From positions 682,001 to 746,000 of the forward strand of contig OZ220224.1 of assembly GCA_964291485.2 (NCBI GenBank): DNA of 64,000 bases, written 5' to 3'. Below are positions 52,107 through 61,366 of the stretch, in pieces. The DNA comes from Kistimonas sp964291485. GTDB lineage: Bacteria; Pseudomonadota; Gammaproteobacteria; Pseudomonadales; Endozoicomonadaceae. The notes below the pieces were generated by a model. The model ran no database searches and was not told the DNA's origin. It worked only from the letters and a program-made list of their open reading frames with translations. The translations under genes were made by a program, and so were the position numbers. The stretch's first letter is position 1. The number at the start of each line of letters is the position of its first letter.

Positions 52107-52610
52107 ATGAGTGAAGAAGAAGCCGGCAAAGAACAGGAGAGCTCTTCCGGTAAATCAACCAATCTGTTACTGATCATCCTGATTGTGCTGATGCTGGTGG
52201 GCATTGGTGGTGGAGCGGCTGCGTTTTTCATGATGCAGAAGAATGCCTCTGCGTCGGGAGAACCTGCGGTGGCCGAAAAACAGCCTCCGGCCAAACCGAT
52301 TTTTTATCCCCTGAGTCCGTTTGTTCTCTCCCTGACCGGCGACCGTCGTGCACGGTATATGCAGATTGAGTTGTCGATAAAAATCCTTGATGAGAAATAC
52401 CGCGAAATTCTGGTGGATTACAGCCCGATGATTCGTCATCGGCTGATCGAAGTGCTCAGTGGATTGCCGTACACCGATGTGATTCAGCCCGAAGCGCCGG
52501 ACAAGATCGGAGAACATGCGCTGAACAGTCTGAACAAGCTGTTCGAGGAGCAGGGCATTGAAGACTCGGGCATTGACGACATAATCATAACCAACCTGGT
52601 GATCCAGTAA
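52107..52610 (+). CDS. fliL: flagellar basal-body associated protein FliL
   Basis: A 167-residue protein with one transmembrane helix (about residues 18-42, ending AAFFMMQK) and a periplasmic stomatin-like domain starting FYPLSPFVLSLTGDRRARYM. FliL surrounds the MotA/MotB stator and raises torque, and it has been tied to surface sensing in swarming species. It lies in the lafF position before fliA; in polar systems fliL normally precedes fliM. Confidence 0.92.
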   Translation: MSEEEAGKEQESSSGKSTNLLLIILIVLMLVGIGGGAAAFFMMQKNASASGEPAVAEKQPPAKPIFYPLSPFVLSLTGDRRARYMQIELSIKILDEKYREILVDYSPMIRHRLIEVLSGLPYTDVIQPEAPDKIGEHALNSLNKLFEEQGIEDSGIDDIIITNLVIQ

Positions 52611-52629
52611 CGGGGGTAAGGACGCCACG

Positions 52630-53388
52630 GTGAGCAGGGATGACGGTGAACCGCCGATGAAAGCAGAGGATCAGTCCGAGGCCGTCAACAAATACCGGAA
52701 TATCCAGGAATCCGGTGTCAATGAACTGGTGCGCAGGCATATGGGGCTTGTCAGGAAGATTGCCTATCACCTGGCGGGTTCTCTCGGTAACAGCACGCCG
52801 GTAGAGGACCTGATCCAGTCCGGAGTGGTCGGGCTCCTTGAAGCGGCAGGGCGTTATGACCAGAGCGCCAATGTGGCGTTTGAGTACTTTGCCCGTCCAC
52901 GAATACGAGGCGCAATGGTGGATCTGGTGCGGGAGGGCGACTGGCGACCCCGGCGGATTCGTGAGGAGAGCCAAAAGATCACCCGGGCTATTACGGCAGT
53001 GGAAGCAAGGCTGGGACGTCCAGCGACGGACCGGGATATTGCCGAAGAGCTGGGGATGGAATTACAGGACTACCAGCACATGTTGATGAACACCCATGGT
53101 GCTCGTCTGCTCAGTCTGGATGCGCTGGAGGAAAGCAGTGAGCCCGGCCGGGAAGATGCACCGGTTGACTCAGATTTTCTCAAGGCCAGCTGTGGCAAAG
53201 CGCTGGCCGACGCCATCGGGCAGATGCCCGAACGGGAACAGCAACTGCTGAACCTTTATTACGTACACGAAATGAACATGAAGGAGATTGCCCTGATCCT
53301 GGGGATCACGGAATCGAGGGTCTGTCAGCTGCACCGACAGGGCGTGTTGAAACTCAGAAGCTATATGGAATCGTGGCGGAGTAACTGA
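52630..53388 (+). CDS. fliA: flagellar sigma-28 factor FliA
   Basis: A 252-residue RNA polymerase sigma factor. Region 2 (RRHMGLVRKIAYHLAGSLG, then VEDLIQSGVVGLLEAAGRYD) and the region 3 and 4 helices (region 4 near NMKEIALILGITESRVCQLH) are intact. It directs late flagellar genes such as fliC. GTG 52630 is taken as start because AAGGA lies 7 bases upstream; ATG 52657 is the alternative. It is encoded between fliL and motA, as lafS is. No anti-sigma factor flgM is in the window. Confidence 0.95.
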   Translation: MSRDDGEPPMKAEDQSEAVNKYRNIQESGVNELVRRHMGLVRKIAYHLAGSLGNSTPVEDLIQSGVVGLLEAAGRYDQSANVAFEYFARPRIRGAMVDLVREGDWRPRRIREESQKITRAITAVEARLGRPATDRDIAEELGMELQDYQHMLMNTHGARLLSLDALEESSEPGREDAPVDSDFLKASCGKALADAIGQMPEREQQLLNLYYVHEMNMKEIALILGITESRVCQLHRQGVLKLRSYMESWRSN

Positions 53389-53392
53389 AACT

Positions 53393-54247
53393 ATGTCCAA
53401 GATTATAGGGATGTTGACGGTTATCATTTCTGTGTGTCTCGGTTATGTACTGTCCCACGGAAACCTGAGAACACTCTGGCAGCCTTTTGAGGTGTTGATC
53501 ATTGGGGGTGCGGCGTTCGGCGCCTTCGTGCTGGCAAACCCCATGCATGTGGTCAAGGATACCGGTCGTCATGCCAAGTATGTGTTTACCGGGTCAGGGT
53601 ATAACGCCGAGCTTTTTATGAACCTGCTGCACCTCATGCACGATCTGTTCAAAACCGCCCGTAAACCCGGCGGCAAAAAAGCGTTGGAAGAACACATTGA
53701 AGATCCGGAAAAAAGCGCGCTGTTTTCCAAGTTCCCCACCATCCAGAGCAAGCATGTCATTGTGCATTACATCTGTGACTATATCCGCCTTTCGCTGGCC
53801 GATAACCTGGAACCCCATGACTTTGACGCCCTGATGGATGAAGGGCTCAAAACCTTTGCCGATGAAGCGGAGCATCCGGGGCATGCACTGCACGAAGTGG
53901 CCGAATCTCTGCCCGGTTTCGGGATTGTGGCGGCGATACTGGGGATCGTTATCACCATGGGATCGCTGGATGGTCCTGCCGCGGAAATCGGTAATCATAT
54001 CGCGGCGGCACTGGTGGGAACCTTCCTGGGGGTACTGTGTGGCTATGGGTTTGTCGGGCCCATCTCCAAAGCCATTGGCTATTCCGTCAGTTATGAAATC
54101 AAGGCGCTTGAGTGCGTCAAGGTCTGCCTGGGCAGCTACCGTAACGGCATGCCGCCGGTCCTGGCGGTAGACGCCGGTCGCGGCACCCTGTTTCATGACA
54201 TCAAGCCCACGTTTTTCGAGATGGAAAAAGTGGTTAACGAAGGCTGA
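53393..54247 (+). CDS. motA: flagellar stator protein MotA (proton type)
   Basis: A 284-residue stator ring subunit with four transmembrane helices. The cytoplasmic loop carries the charged KTARKPGGKKALEEHIEDPE used to contact FliG. The Pro in ESLPGFGIVAAILGIVITMG lines the proton path. It resembles E. coli MotA/LafT, not the Na+-driven PomA (inference from length and loops). It is 4 bases after fliA and followed by motB. Confidence 0.95.
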   Translation: MSKIIGMLTVIISVCLGYVLSHGNLRTLWQPFEVLIIGGAAFGAFVLANPMHVVKDTGRHAKYVFTGSGYNAELFMNLLHLMHDLFKTARKPGGKKALEEHIEDPEKSALFSKFPTIQSKHVIVHYICDYIRLSLADNLEPHDFDALMDEGLKTFADEAEHPGHALHEVAESLPGFGIVAAILGIVITMGSLDGPAAEIGNHIAAALVGTFLGVLCGYGFVGPISKAIGYSVSYEIKALECVKVCLGSYRNGMPPVLAVDAGRGTLFHDIKPTFFEMEKVVNEG

Positions 54248-54266
54248 GTGAAAGGGAATTATTGCT

Positions 54267-55247
54267 GTGTCATCCAAGGGAAAAGTGGTCATCGTCAAGA
54301 AGGTCATCAAGGGCGGTGGTGGCGCTCATGGTGGTTCCTGGAAAGTGGCGATGGCCGACCTGGCCCTGGCAATGATGGCGCTGTTCATGGTGCTCTGGTT
54401 GCTCAGCGTGACTGACGAGGAACAGCTGGAGAACATCACGGCTTACTTCAAGGACCCCGGTGCCTTCCGGCATTCCGGCTCACCTCACCCGATCAAGCTC
54501 AGTGGTTCTCCCAGTACGGTGAAGGATCTCAGTAGCAAAGGGCCCAGCCTTCAGGGGCGTGCCGGGCCTGATGTTATTGGTGATACCCAGCCATCCCCCC
54601 GAGGGGAAAAACTGAGTTTTGATGATGTTATGGGTGATCTCCGGATGCTGCTCGGCAGTGAGAAAACCCAGTATCAGCAGGATGATCCGGTCTATATGGA
54701 AGTTTTGCCGGAAGGCTTGAGACTGGTGATCCTCGATTTTGAGGACAAAAACATGTTTCGCCGGGGCAGCAGCCGGCTGACACCGTACTATGAAGATCTC
54801 CTGTTGATGATGGCTCAGGTATTAGGCAAGACTGAGAACAAGATTCTGGTGAGCGGCCATACGGATGCGGCGTCTTTTTCCGAAAACCATTTTTACAGTA
54901 ACTGGAAACTGTCTGGCGCCCGGGCGCAGGCGGCTCAGCGCACCCTGGCTTATGGTGGTATTTCGGATGAGCGGTTCATGATGGTATCAGCGATGTCGGA
55001 TCACAGGCCCATCCAGCCCGGCAACCCCGAGTCTGGCTCCAATCGCCGAATTGAGCTGTTGTTGCTGAACCCTGAGACAGAAAAGAAGCTGGGCAGGTTA
55101 TTCTCGCCGATCGATAAGGATGGCCAGGAAAAAGAGTCACCGATATCAGAAGACACGATGGAGGATATCAAGGAGGAGACCGACGCCAACAGTTTGCCGG
55201 AAGAACTGCGGCCACCCCCTGTCAGTGAGGAGACAACAGAGGAATAA
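54267..55247 (+). CDS. motB: flagellar stator protein MotB
   Basis: A 326-residue stator subunit. Its single transmembrane helix, WKVAMADLALAMMALFMVLW, contains the proton-accepting Asp (Asp31). A plug/linker region and a peptidoglycan-binding OmpA-like domain (about 170-275, with ILVSGHTDAASFSENHFYSN and NRRIELLLL) follow. The C-terminal 50 residues are acidic. Start is GTG 54267 with AAGGG upstream. Its stop abuts that of the convergent flgA. It corresponds to lafU. Confidence 0.94.
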   Translation: MSSKGKVVIVKKVIKGGGGAHGGSWKVAMADLALAMMALFMVLWLLSVTDEEQLENITAYFKDPGAFRHSGSPHPIKLSGSPSTVKDLSSKGPSLQGRAGPDVIGDTQPSPRGEKLSFDDVMGDLRMLLGSEKTQYQQDDPVYMEVLPEGLRLVILDFEDKNMFRRGSSRLTPYYEDLLLMMAQVLGKTENKILVSGHTDAASFSENHFYSNWKLSGARAQAAQRTLAYGGISDERFMMVSAMSDHRPIQPGNPESGSNRRIELLLLNPETEKKLGRLFSPIDKDGQEKESPISEDTMEDIKEETDANSLPEELRPPPVSEETTEE

Positions 55248-55982
55248 TCAGGGAATGACCGTGGCGACTTTCCCTGAAGCGATGACCCTCGCGTTGACCA
55301 CCTTGCCCGAAGAGCTATTTCTTACCTGAATAGTGTCATCGATTGCGCCGGCTTCGAGAGCCATACCTTTCATCGAGACCGTCACACCGTTGATACGGGC
55401 TTCAATCACCACATTATCATTTCTCCGAATGACCCTGGGCGGTTCGACCATATCCGGTCGCACGATCTGTGCCGGTGTGATACGTCGGCTGGCCATCTGC
55501 CCGGTGAGTTCCTGTTTTTCGGCAAAATAGCGGCCCCGTATCTGGTTGAGGCTGACCGGCTGAATGGTCAGATCATCGGTACGGATGATCTGGTCTCGGT
55601 CGATGGTGCGAGCGCTTTTCACCACCGGCAGTTCTATGCGGATATTGGCCTTGGCATGGATGGACCAGCGGGGTTCCCTGCACACAGCTTTGACCGTGAT
55701 ATTGCCTACTAACAAGCGATTCTGGCCGGGAATAATAATGTCAGGGCTATGCAGACAGGCTCCCAGCGTTTCCACATTCGGTGGTGTGACAGTCACTTGC
55801 TGCAGGCTGGTGGCCGGATCTCGTATGTAGGCGGCCGTTTTCTCCATGAGAGCGGTCGTTGCGGCATCCACAATCTGCGAAGCCGTATCCGTTTCAGAAG
55901 AATTCTCTTCTGCATGGGGTATGGAGGGGACCATCAGGATAAGGGCGGTCATCAATGGCAGAGCCTTAGCCGGTGTTTTCAT
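55248..55982 (-). CDS. flgA: P-ring assembly chaperone FlgA
   Basis: A 244-residue periplasmic protein with a Sec signal peptide (ALPLMTALILMVPSIPHAEE). A SAF domain follows, including DQIIRTDDLTIQPVSLNQIR, and the C-terminal NNVVIEARINGVTVSM-like region. It chaperones FlgI during P-ring assembly. ATG 55982 is chosen because it starts the signal peptide and follows GAGGGA. It is divergent from flgB, and its stop touches motB. Confidence 0.92.
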   Translation of the reverse strand: MKTPAKALPLMTALILMVPSIPHAEENSSETDTASQIVDAATTALMEKTAAYIRDPATSLQQVTVTPPNVETLGACLHSPDIIIPGQNRLLVGNITVKAVCREPRWSIHAKANIRIELPVVKSARTIDRDQIIRTDDLTIQPVSLNQIRGRYFAEKQELTGQMASRRITPAQIVRPDMVEPPRVIRRNDNVVIEARINGVTVSMKGMALEAGAIDDTIQVRNSSSGKVVNARVIASGKVATVIP

Positions 55983-56197
55983 ACGCTGTCCCTCGTGCCG
56001 GCACTGACCGGAAAGGCGATTCCGCTTTACCGGATCAGGCGGAAAATGCATTCCGGAAAATCCGGCCCATCTTTTCAAGATATCTGACAGCGCAGTATCT
56101 GCAAGTTCGTTTCTGAAAGAGCAGGAAAGGCTTTATCTCGCACTTGGTGGTGAAATCGTCAACGAACACAATGTTATTTATGTGTTTGATTGGCAGG

Positions 56198-56215
56198 TTG
56201 GCACGCTTCTGGCAA
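56198..56215 (+). promoter_or_regulatory. sigma-54 promoter of the flgB operon
   Basis: TTGGCACGCTTCTGGCAA contains the invariant GG-N10-GC of RpoN promoters and a perfect TTGGCACG -24 element; the -12 element is TGGCA in place of TTGCA. It lies 47 bp before the flgB ATG in the 279-bp flgA-flgB gap. It implies an RpoN-dependent activator (LafK or FlrC type) encoded elsewhere. Confidence 0.75.
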
Positions 56216-56261
56216 ACCATTAGATACTTGATGCCATAACAATAAAAGACAGGACGTCTTC

Positions 56262-56648
56262 ATGGGAATCAGCTTTGACAAAGGACTTGGGGTTCATCCG
56301 CAGTCCCTGCAATTCAGAGTCCAGCGCAGCACGGTGCTTGCCAGCAATCTGGCGAATATCGATACCCCCGGATTCAAGGCCATGGATGCAGTCTTTGCCT
56401 TTGACAAGGTATTGGAAAATACCGTCTCCCTGTCTTCATCCGATAAACAGCACATGGGTTTACCATCACAGTCAGCTGAAGGTATGACCATGTATCGCAT
56501 ACCCAACCAACAGACAGCCGACGGTAATACCGTTGAACTCGGGGTTGAGCAGGCAGCCTTTGCCCGCAATACGCTGGATTTCCAGACCAGCTTCACGTTT
56601 CTCAATATGAAATTCAAAGGACTCGACCGGGCAATTAACGGGCGCTGA
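56262..56648 (+). CDS. flgB: flagellar rod protein FlgB
   Basis: A 128-residue proximal rod subunit. LASNLANIDTPGFKAMDAVF is the conserved N-terminal rod motif, and the C-terminal helix TLDFQTSFTFLNMKFKGLDR packs in the rod. First gene of flgBCDEFGHIJK. Confidence 0.94.
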   Translation: MGISFDKGLGVHPQSLQFRVQRSTVLASNLANIDTPGFKAMDAVFAFDKVLENTVSLSSSDKQHMGLPSQSAEGMTMYRIPNQQTADGNTVELGVEQAAFARNTLDFQTSFTFLNMKFKGLDRAINGR

Positions 56649-56662
56649 CAGGGAGGTCAGGT

Positions 56663-57094
56663 ATGTCGCTGAGTGATGTATTCACCATAGCCGGATCGGC
56701 TGCCACCGCGCAGACCATCCGCCTTAACACCATAGCCAGTAACATGGCCAATGCCGAGAGCGCCGGGGCTACGCCGGAAGAAGCCTACAAGGTGCGTAAG
56801 CCGGTTTTTTCCCTGGTATTTGATGATCAGTTCAGGTCGATGGACGGTCCGAGCCGTCCGGTGGCAAAGGTGACGGTCAGCGAAATCATGGAAATCGAGG
56901 CGACTGATGAGGATCGGCGCTATATGCCGGATCATCCTGGGGCAGATGCTGAAGGTTACGTTTATTTCCCCAAGATCAACGTCATTGGCGAAATGGCTGA
57001 CATGATGTCGGCTTCGCGCAGTTACCAGAGCAGTATTGAATTGATGTCGACTGCCAAGAAAATGCAGCAGCGTCTGCTGTCGCTGGGACAATAA
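56663..57094 (+). CDS. flgC: flagellar rod protein FlgC
   Basis: A 143-residue rod subunit. LNTIASNMANAESAGATPEE and the C-terminal SASRSYQSSIELMSTAKKMQ are the paired rod helices. A GGGAGG ribosome site precedes the ATG. It is 14 bases after flgB. Confidence 0.94.
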   Translation: MSLSDVFTIAGSAATAQTIRLNTIASNMANAESAGATPEEAYKVRKPVFSLVFDDQFRSMDGPSRPVAKVTVSEIMEIEATDEDRRYMPDHPGADAEGYVYFPKINVIGEMADMMSASRSYQSSIELMSTAKKMQQRLLSLGQ

Positions 57095-57104
57095 GGAGGT
57101 TGTC

Positions 57105-57764
57105 ATGGCATTGGATATTCCCGGGCTGTCAGGCAGCTCATCCACTTCAGGTACAACGGGTGCCGGCGCTGTCGGCGGCACGAATCAAATGGGCCAGGAA
57201 GAGTTCCTGGACATGCTGCTGGCTGAAATTAATAACCAGGATCCGCTGAATCCCCAGAGCAGCAGTGATTTTGTGGGACAGCTGGCCCAGATCACCAGTG
57301 TTGAAAACCTGAACAGTCTCAACAGCCAGATTACCGGACTGGTCAGTTCGCTGCAGTATTCCCAGGCCATGCAGGCGACCGACCTCGTGGGCAAGACGGT
57401 GACGGTGCCCATGAACATCATGGAACTGGAAAACACGGGCACCATGAGCGGTGAAGTGCAGGTGCCAGTGAATGCTGACAGGCTCCAGATCTTTGTTCAG
57501 GACGCCAACGGGCAGCTTGTGTCCAGTATGGATTTCGGACCTCAGTATTCCGGCACAGTGCCGTTTACCACAGATGATCTGGCAAAAGGCATTTACTCCA
57601 TTTCCGCTGTCGCCACTTACGGCGCGGACACTGAAACCGTGCCGGTAGCGTTGAGTACCAAAGTGGACAGCGTCGTCATTCCAGGCGGCGGTAAGGAAAT
57701 TGAGTTGAATCTGGCAGGTATTGGTGCCATGCCGGTTTCACAGGTCAGCCGGATAGGGCAATAA
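57105..57764 (+). CDS. flgD: hook capping protein FlgD
   Basis: A 219-residue hook scaffold protein. The N-terminal capping motif is QEEFLDMLLAEINNQDPLNP, followed by SSDFVGQLAQITSVENLNSL. The C-terminal tudor/FnIII-like domains form the rest. It guides FlgE polymerisation. It is preceded by AAGGAGG. Confidence 0.94.
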   Translation: MALDIPGLSGSSSTSGTTGAGAVGGTNQMGQEEFLDMLLAEINNQDPLNPQSSSDFVGQLAQITSVENLNSLNSQITGLVSSLQYSQAMQATDLVGKTVTVPMNIMELENTGTMSGEVQVPVNADRLQIFVQDANGQLVSSMDFGPQYSGTVPFTTDDLAKGIYSISAVATYGADTETVPVALSTKVDSVVIPGGGKEIELNLAGIGAMPVSQVSRIGQ

Positions 57765-57825
57765 CGGATTAGTCACGCTGCAGTTGCAGTAATTATCAGT
57801 AACGTCAGTACAGAGGAGGTACGCC

Positions 57826-59052
57826 ATGTCATTCGGCATTGGTTTGAGCGGTATGAAGGCCGCAAAGCGGGATCTGGAAGTGGTCAGTAACAACATTGCC
57901 AACTCCAATACCGTGGGTTTTAAATCATCACGGGCAGAATTCGCGGATGTCTATGCATCCACACTGGATGGCAGTAACGCCCGTGTTGTTGCTGGTGCGG
58001 GTGTCAAGGTCGCCTCAATTTCCCAGAGCTTCCAGCAGGGTAACTTCAGTTATACCAATGGAGTGCTTGATATGGCGATTACGGGCAACGGCTTTTTCGT
58101 TGTTAATGACAACGGCTCTTACCTGTATAGCCGGGCCGGTTATTTTGAGCTCGATCGGGAAAACTATGTGATCAATAACCTGGGGCATCGTTTACAGGGG
58201 TTTGCGTCCGATGCTGCAGGTAACATCCTGTCAGGGAGTATTACCGATCTTCAGGTTGACGCATCGGATATGCCTGCTCAGGCGACATCAGAACTCATGG
58301 GTTTGATCAACCTGGATTCACGAAGTGCCATTCCAAGCATTGCGACGTTCAATTCGGGTGACCCGAACAGTTACAACACAACCATGGCTTTTAACGTGTA
58401 TGACAGTCTGGGCAATCCCCATACGCTGGGCCTTTATTTTGCCAAAGACCAAACGAATGCAAACGAGTGGAGTATTCACTATCAACTGGATGGTGTTGAT
58501 GTCGGTACTGCAGACACACTGAACTTTGAGACGAATGGTCAGGTTTCAACGGGAAGTGGTGCTTATACGCAGACTATTCCTGCGGCCACACTGGGTAATG
58601 GTGCCGATGCGCTCACCCTCAATATTGACCTGTCCGAAATGACTCAGTTGGGGATCAGTTCATCGGTCAACGGCGCCATTCAGAACGGCTTCCCGCCCGG
58701 TAAGTTATCCGGTATCCAGATCAGTGAGACTGGCCAGCTGGAAGCGCTTTATTCTAATGGTCAGACGCTGAGCCAGGGACAGATTATCCTGGCAGGTTTC
58801 ACCAATGAGCAGGGGCTGCAACCCATCGGTGACAGTTTATGGCGAGCAAGTTTTGATTCTGGTGATCCGGCCTATGGTCTTGCCGGTACCGGTACTCTGG
58901 GTTCTTTGGAAGCTGGCGCACTGGAGCTGTCCAACGTTGATCTATCGATAGAGCTGGTACGGCTGATCGAGGGGCAGCGAAATTACCAGGCCAATGCCAA
59001 GACCATTGAAATATCCAACAGCCTGACCCAGACACTGATGAACATTATTTAA
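57826..59052 (+). CDS. flgE: flagellar hook protein FlgE
   Basis: A 408-residue hook subunit. FGIGLSGMKAAKRDLEVVSN, then NIANSNTVGFKSSRAEFADV, and the C-terminal RLIEGQRNYQANAKTIEISN are the terminal helices. D1/D2 beta domains lie between. GAGGAGG precedes the ATG. Its length is normal for hook proteins. Confidence 0.95.
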   Translation: MSFGIGLSGMKAAKRDLEVVSNNIANSNTVGFKSSRAEFADVYASTLDGSNARVVAGAGVKVASISQSFQQGNFSYTNGVLDMAITGNGFFVVNDNGSYLYSRAGYFELDRENYVINNLGHRLQGFASDAAGNILSGSITDLQVDASDMPAQATSELMGLINLDSRSAIPSIATFNSGDPNSYNTTMAFNVYDSLGNPHTLGLYFAKDQTNANEWSIHYQLDGVDVGTADTLNFETNGQVSTGSGAYTQTIPAATLGNGADALTLNIDLSEMTQLGISSSVNGAIQNGFPPGKLSGIQISETGQLEALYSNGQTLSQGQIILAGFTNEQGLQPIGDSLWRASFDSGDPAYGLAGTGTLGSLEAGALELSNVDLSIELVRLIEGQRNYQANAKTIEISNSLTQTLMNII

Positions 59053-59079
59053 TGATGGGGCATAAAGGAGCAGGGCAAC

Positions 59080-59820
59080 ATGGATAAGTCCCTTTATATC
59101 GGTTTCTCCGGTGTGACCCGTGCGATGCGGGCTCAGCAGGTGCATGCCAATAATCTGGCCAACCTGAACACCCGGGGGTTCCGTAAGGACTTTGTGCATT
59201 CCATGGCTGTTCCGCTTCAGGGCGATGGTCATACAAGCCGGGCCATGACCATCGCAACCGGTACCAGCAGTGCGATGGGGGTGGGGCCTGCCATACATAC
59301 CGGGCGCAACCTGGATATAGCGATCTCTGATGAAGGCTGGATTTCGGTGATTGATGACGATGGCCAGGAAGCCTACACCCGGGCTGGTCACCTGCGTCTT
59401 GATGCTGAAGGTCAGCTGGTCACAGGCAGTGGCCGTCCGGTTGCCAGTCTGGGCGGTGCAATCGATATACCGCAATACCGCCATATCGAAATTGGCGGGG
59501 ATGGCACTATCAATATTGTTCCGGTGGGTGGCGTTACCGTACAGCCTGTCGCTATTGGACAGATCAAATTGGTGAACCCGGATCCCCGGGACATCATCAA
59601 GGGGCCGGATGGCCTGTTCCGGCGAATCGATGGGCAGGAAGCCGATCAGGACGCCGGTGTTCAGGTCAAGCCGGGATACCTGGAAGCCAGCAATGTGAAT
59701 GCCGTAGAAGAAATGGTTCAGTTCATGAACCTGGCGCGGCAGTTTGAGTTTCAGTTCAAGGTGATGAAAACCGCGGAGACACTGGCCGCCAGTGGCGATC
59801 AGTTGATACGCACCGAATAA
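59080..59820 (+). CDS. flgF: flagellar rod protein FlgF
   Basis: A 246-residue proximal rod protein. The N-terminal MRAQQVHANNLANLNTRGFR and the C-terminal NVNAVEEMVQFMNLARQFEF are diagnostic for the FlgF/FlgG family, and the shorter length relative to FlgG identifies FlgF. It lies 27 bases after flgE and 27 before flgG. Confidence 0.94.
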   Translation: MDKSLYIGFSGVTRAMRAQQVHANNLANLNTRGFRKDFVHSMAVPLQGDGHTSRAMTIATGTSSAMGVGPAIHTGRNLDIAISDEGWISVIDDDGQEAYTRAGHLRLDAEGQLVTGSGRPVASLGGAIDIPQYRHIEIGGDGTINIVPVGGVTVQPVAIGQIKLVNPDPRDIIKGPDGLFRRIDGQEADQDAGVQVKPGYLEASNVNAVEEMVQFMNLARQFEFQFKVMKTAETLAASGDQLIRTE

Positions 59821-59847
59821 AAGGGTGTATAGAGGGGTACAGGGACG

Positions 59848-60636
59848 ATGAACCCGGCTTTATGGATCAGCAAAACCGGCTTGGCGGCGCAAGATCGCCA
59901 CATGGCGACGATTTCCAATAATCTCGCCAACGTCAATACCGTGGGCTTCAAGCGTGACCGGGTCAGCTTTGAAGACCTTTTTTACCATATCGAAAAGCAA
60001 CCGGGCGCACTGGCGGATCAGCAGAATATTCTGCCCTCAGGTATGCAGGTGGGTACCGGTGTACGTGTCACCGGCACCCAGAAAATATTCACAACCGGTA
60101 ACTATCAAACGACAGAGCAGGCTTTGGATATGGCCGTTGTCGGTGGTGGTTTCTTTCAGATCGCCATGCCGGACGGTTCCCAGGCCTATACCCGTAACGG
60201 TCAGTTCCACATGAATGCTGAGGGCACCATAGTGACGGCAAATGGTTTGCCGTTAGAGCCCGGTATTCAAATTCCTAGTGATGCAGTTGCTGTCACCATC
60301 AGTGAAGACGGTAGTGTGATTGCGTCATTGCCAGGTGTTGTTGAACCCGTGGAGCTTGGCCAAATCCCTCTCATTACATTTGTGAACTCGGCGGGCCTGC
60401 AGGCCAAAGGGGGCAATCTGTTTGTTGAGACGGCCGCCAGTGGAGCACCTGTCGAAAACCTCGCTGGTGCGAATGGTGTTGGGAAGATCAAGCAGTTCAC
60501 ACTGGAAATGTCCAATGTCAGTGCGGTGGAAGAACTGGTCAACATGATCTCGGTACAACGTGCCTATGAGATGAATTCCAAGGTGATCTCTGCTGCAGAT
60601 CAGATGATGCAATTTGCTAATCAGTCGCTGGGATGA
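59848..60636 (+). CDS. flgG: flagellar distal rod protein FlgG
   Basis: A 262-residue distal rod subunit. ALWISKTGLAAQDRHMATIS and NNLANVNTVGFKRDRVSFED open the protein, and ISVQRAYEMNSKVISAADQM closes it. The 262-residue length is typical. The flgH start overlaps its stop by 4 bases. Confidence 0.95.
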   Translation: MNPALWISKTGLAAQDRHMATISNNLANVNTVGFKRDRVSFEDLFYHIEKQPGALADQQNILPSGMQVGTGVRVTGTQKIFTTGNYQTTEQALDMAVVGGGFFQIAMPDGSQAYTRNGQFHMNAEGTIVTANGLPLEPGIQIPSDAVAVTISEDGSVIASLPGVVEPVELGQIPLITFVNSAGLQAKGGNLFVETAASGAPVENLAGANGVGKIKQFTLEMSNVSAVEELVNMISVQRAYEMNSKVISAADQMMQFANQSLG

Positions 60637-61352
60637 TCATGAAGCTTAATATTCTTGTTCTGACGTGTATTGGGCTGCTGATAACCAGTGGTTGTTCAAC
60701 GGCACCCCAGCAAAAAATATTGCGGGATATTCCTGTCGCAGAGGAAGCGGTTGTGCAGGCGCCTCCGAAAACGGCGGTTATTAACATGCCCGAACATCAT
60801 GGCAGTCTCTTCAGCAAAGCCTATTCCATGCAGCTGTTTTCCGATCGAAGGGCTTATCGGGCTGGCGATATCCTGACCGTGAAACTGGAAGACGGGACCC
60901 GTATTACCAAAGACTCTAATACGACAATGGACAAGCGCGGCACAATCAGCATGGCGGACCCTATCATTTTCGGTAAGACCGGTGCCGATATTCTTGGTGG
61001 CGCAAACTCGTTGGCGTTCAATGTTGCACCGAACCGAAACTTTACCGGGAACACGGCGCTGTCAAGGGGCTATAGCATTCAAAGTGGCTATGTCACGGTC
61101 CAGGTGACGGAAGTCATGAACAACGGTGCTTTGCGGGTGAAAGGAGAAAAATGGCTCAAACTCAATAATGAAGCGGAATTTGTCCGATTGAGTGGTCTGG
61201 TCCGTCCTGAAGATATTGATACGAATAACGAAGTGTCTTCAAGACGGCTGGCGGAAGCCAAAATTACTTACTCAGGTGTGGGATATCAGGAAGATGTTCA
61301 CGAACCAGGCTGGTTGTTGAAACTTGTTAACAGTCCGTTTTTCCCGTTTTAG
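60633..61352 (+). CDS. flgH: L-ring lipoprotein FlgH
   Basis: A 239-residue outer-membrane lipoprotein with a lipobox ending LLITSGC, so acylation is at the Cys near residue 21. The FlgH domain contains FSDRRAYRAGDILTVKLED and DIDTNNEVSSRRLAEAKITY. It forms the L-ring with the flgI product below it. ATG 60633 overlaps flgG; ATG 60639 is an equal candidate. Confidence 0.94.
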   Translation: MIMKLNILVLTCIGLLITSGCSTAPQQKILRDIPVAEEAVVQAPPKTAVINMPEHHGSLFSKAYSMQLFSDRRAYRAGDILTVKLEDGTRITKDSNTTMDKRGTISMADPIIFGKTGADILGGANSLAFNVAPNRNFTGNTALSRGYSIQSGYVTVQVTEVMNNGALRVKGEKWLKLNNEAEFVRLSGLVRPEDIDTNNEVSSRRLAEAKITYSGVGYQEDVHEPGWLLKLVNSPFFPF

Positions 61353-61366
61353 GCAAAGGAGTCGCT

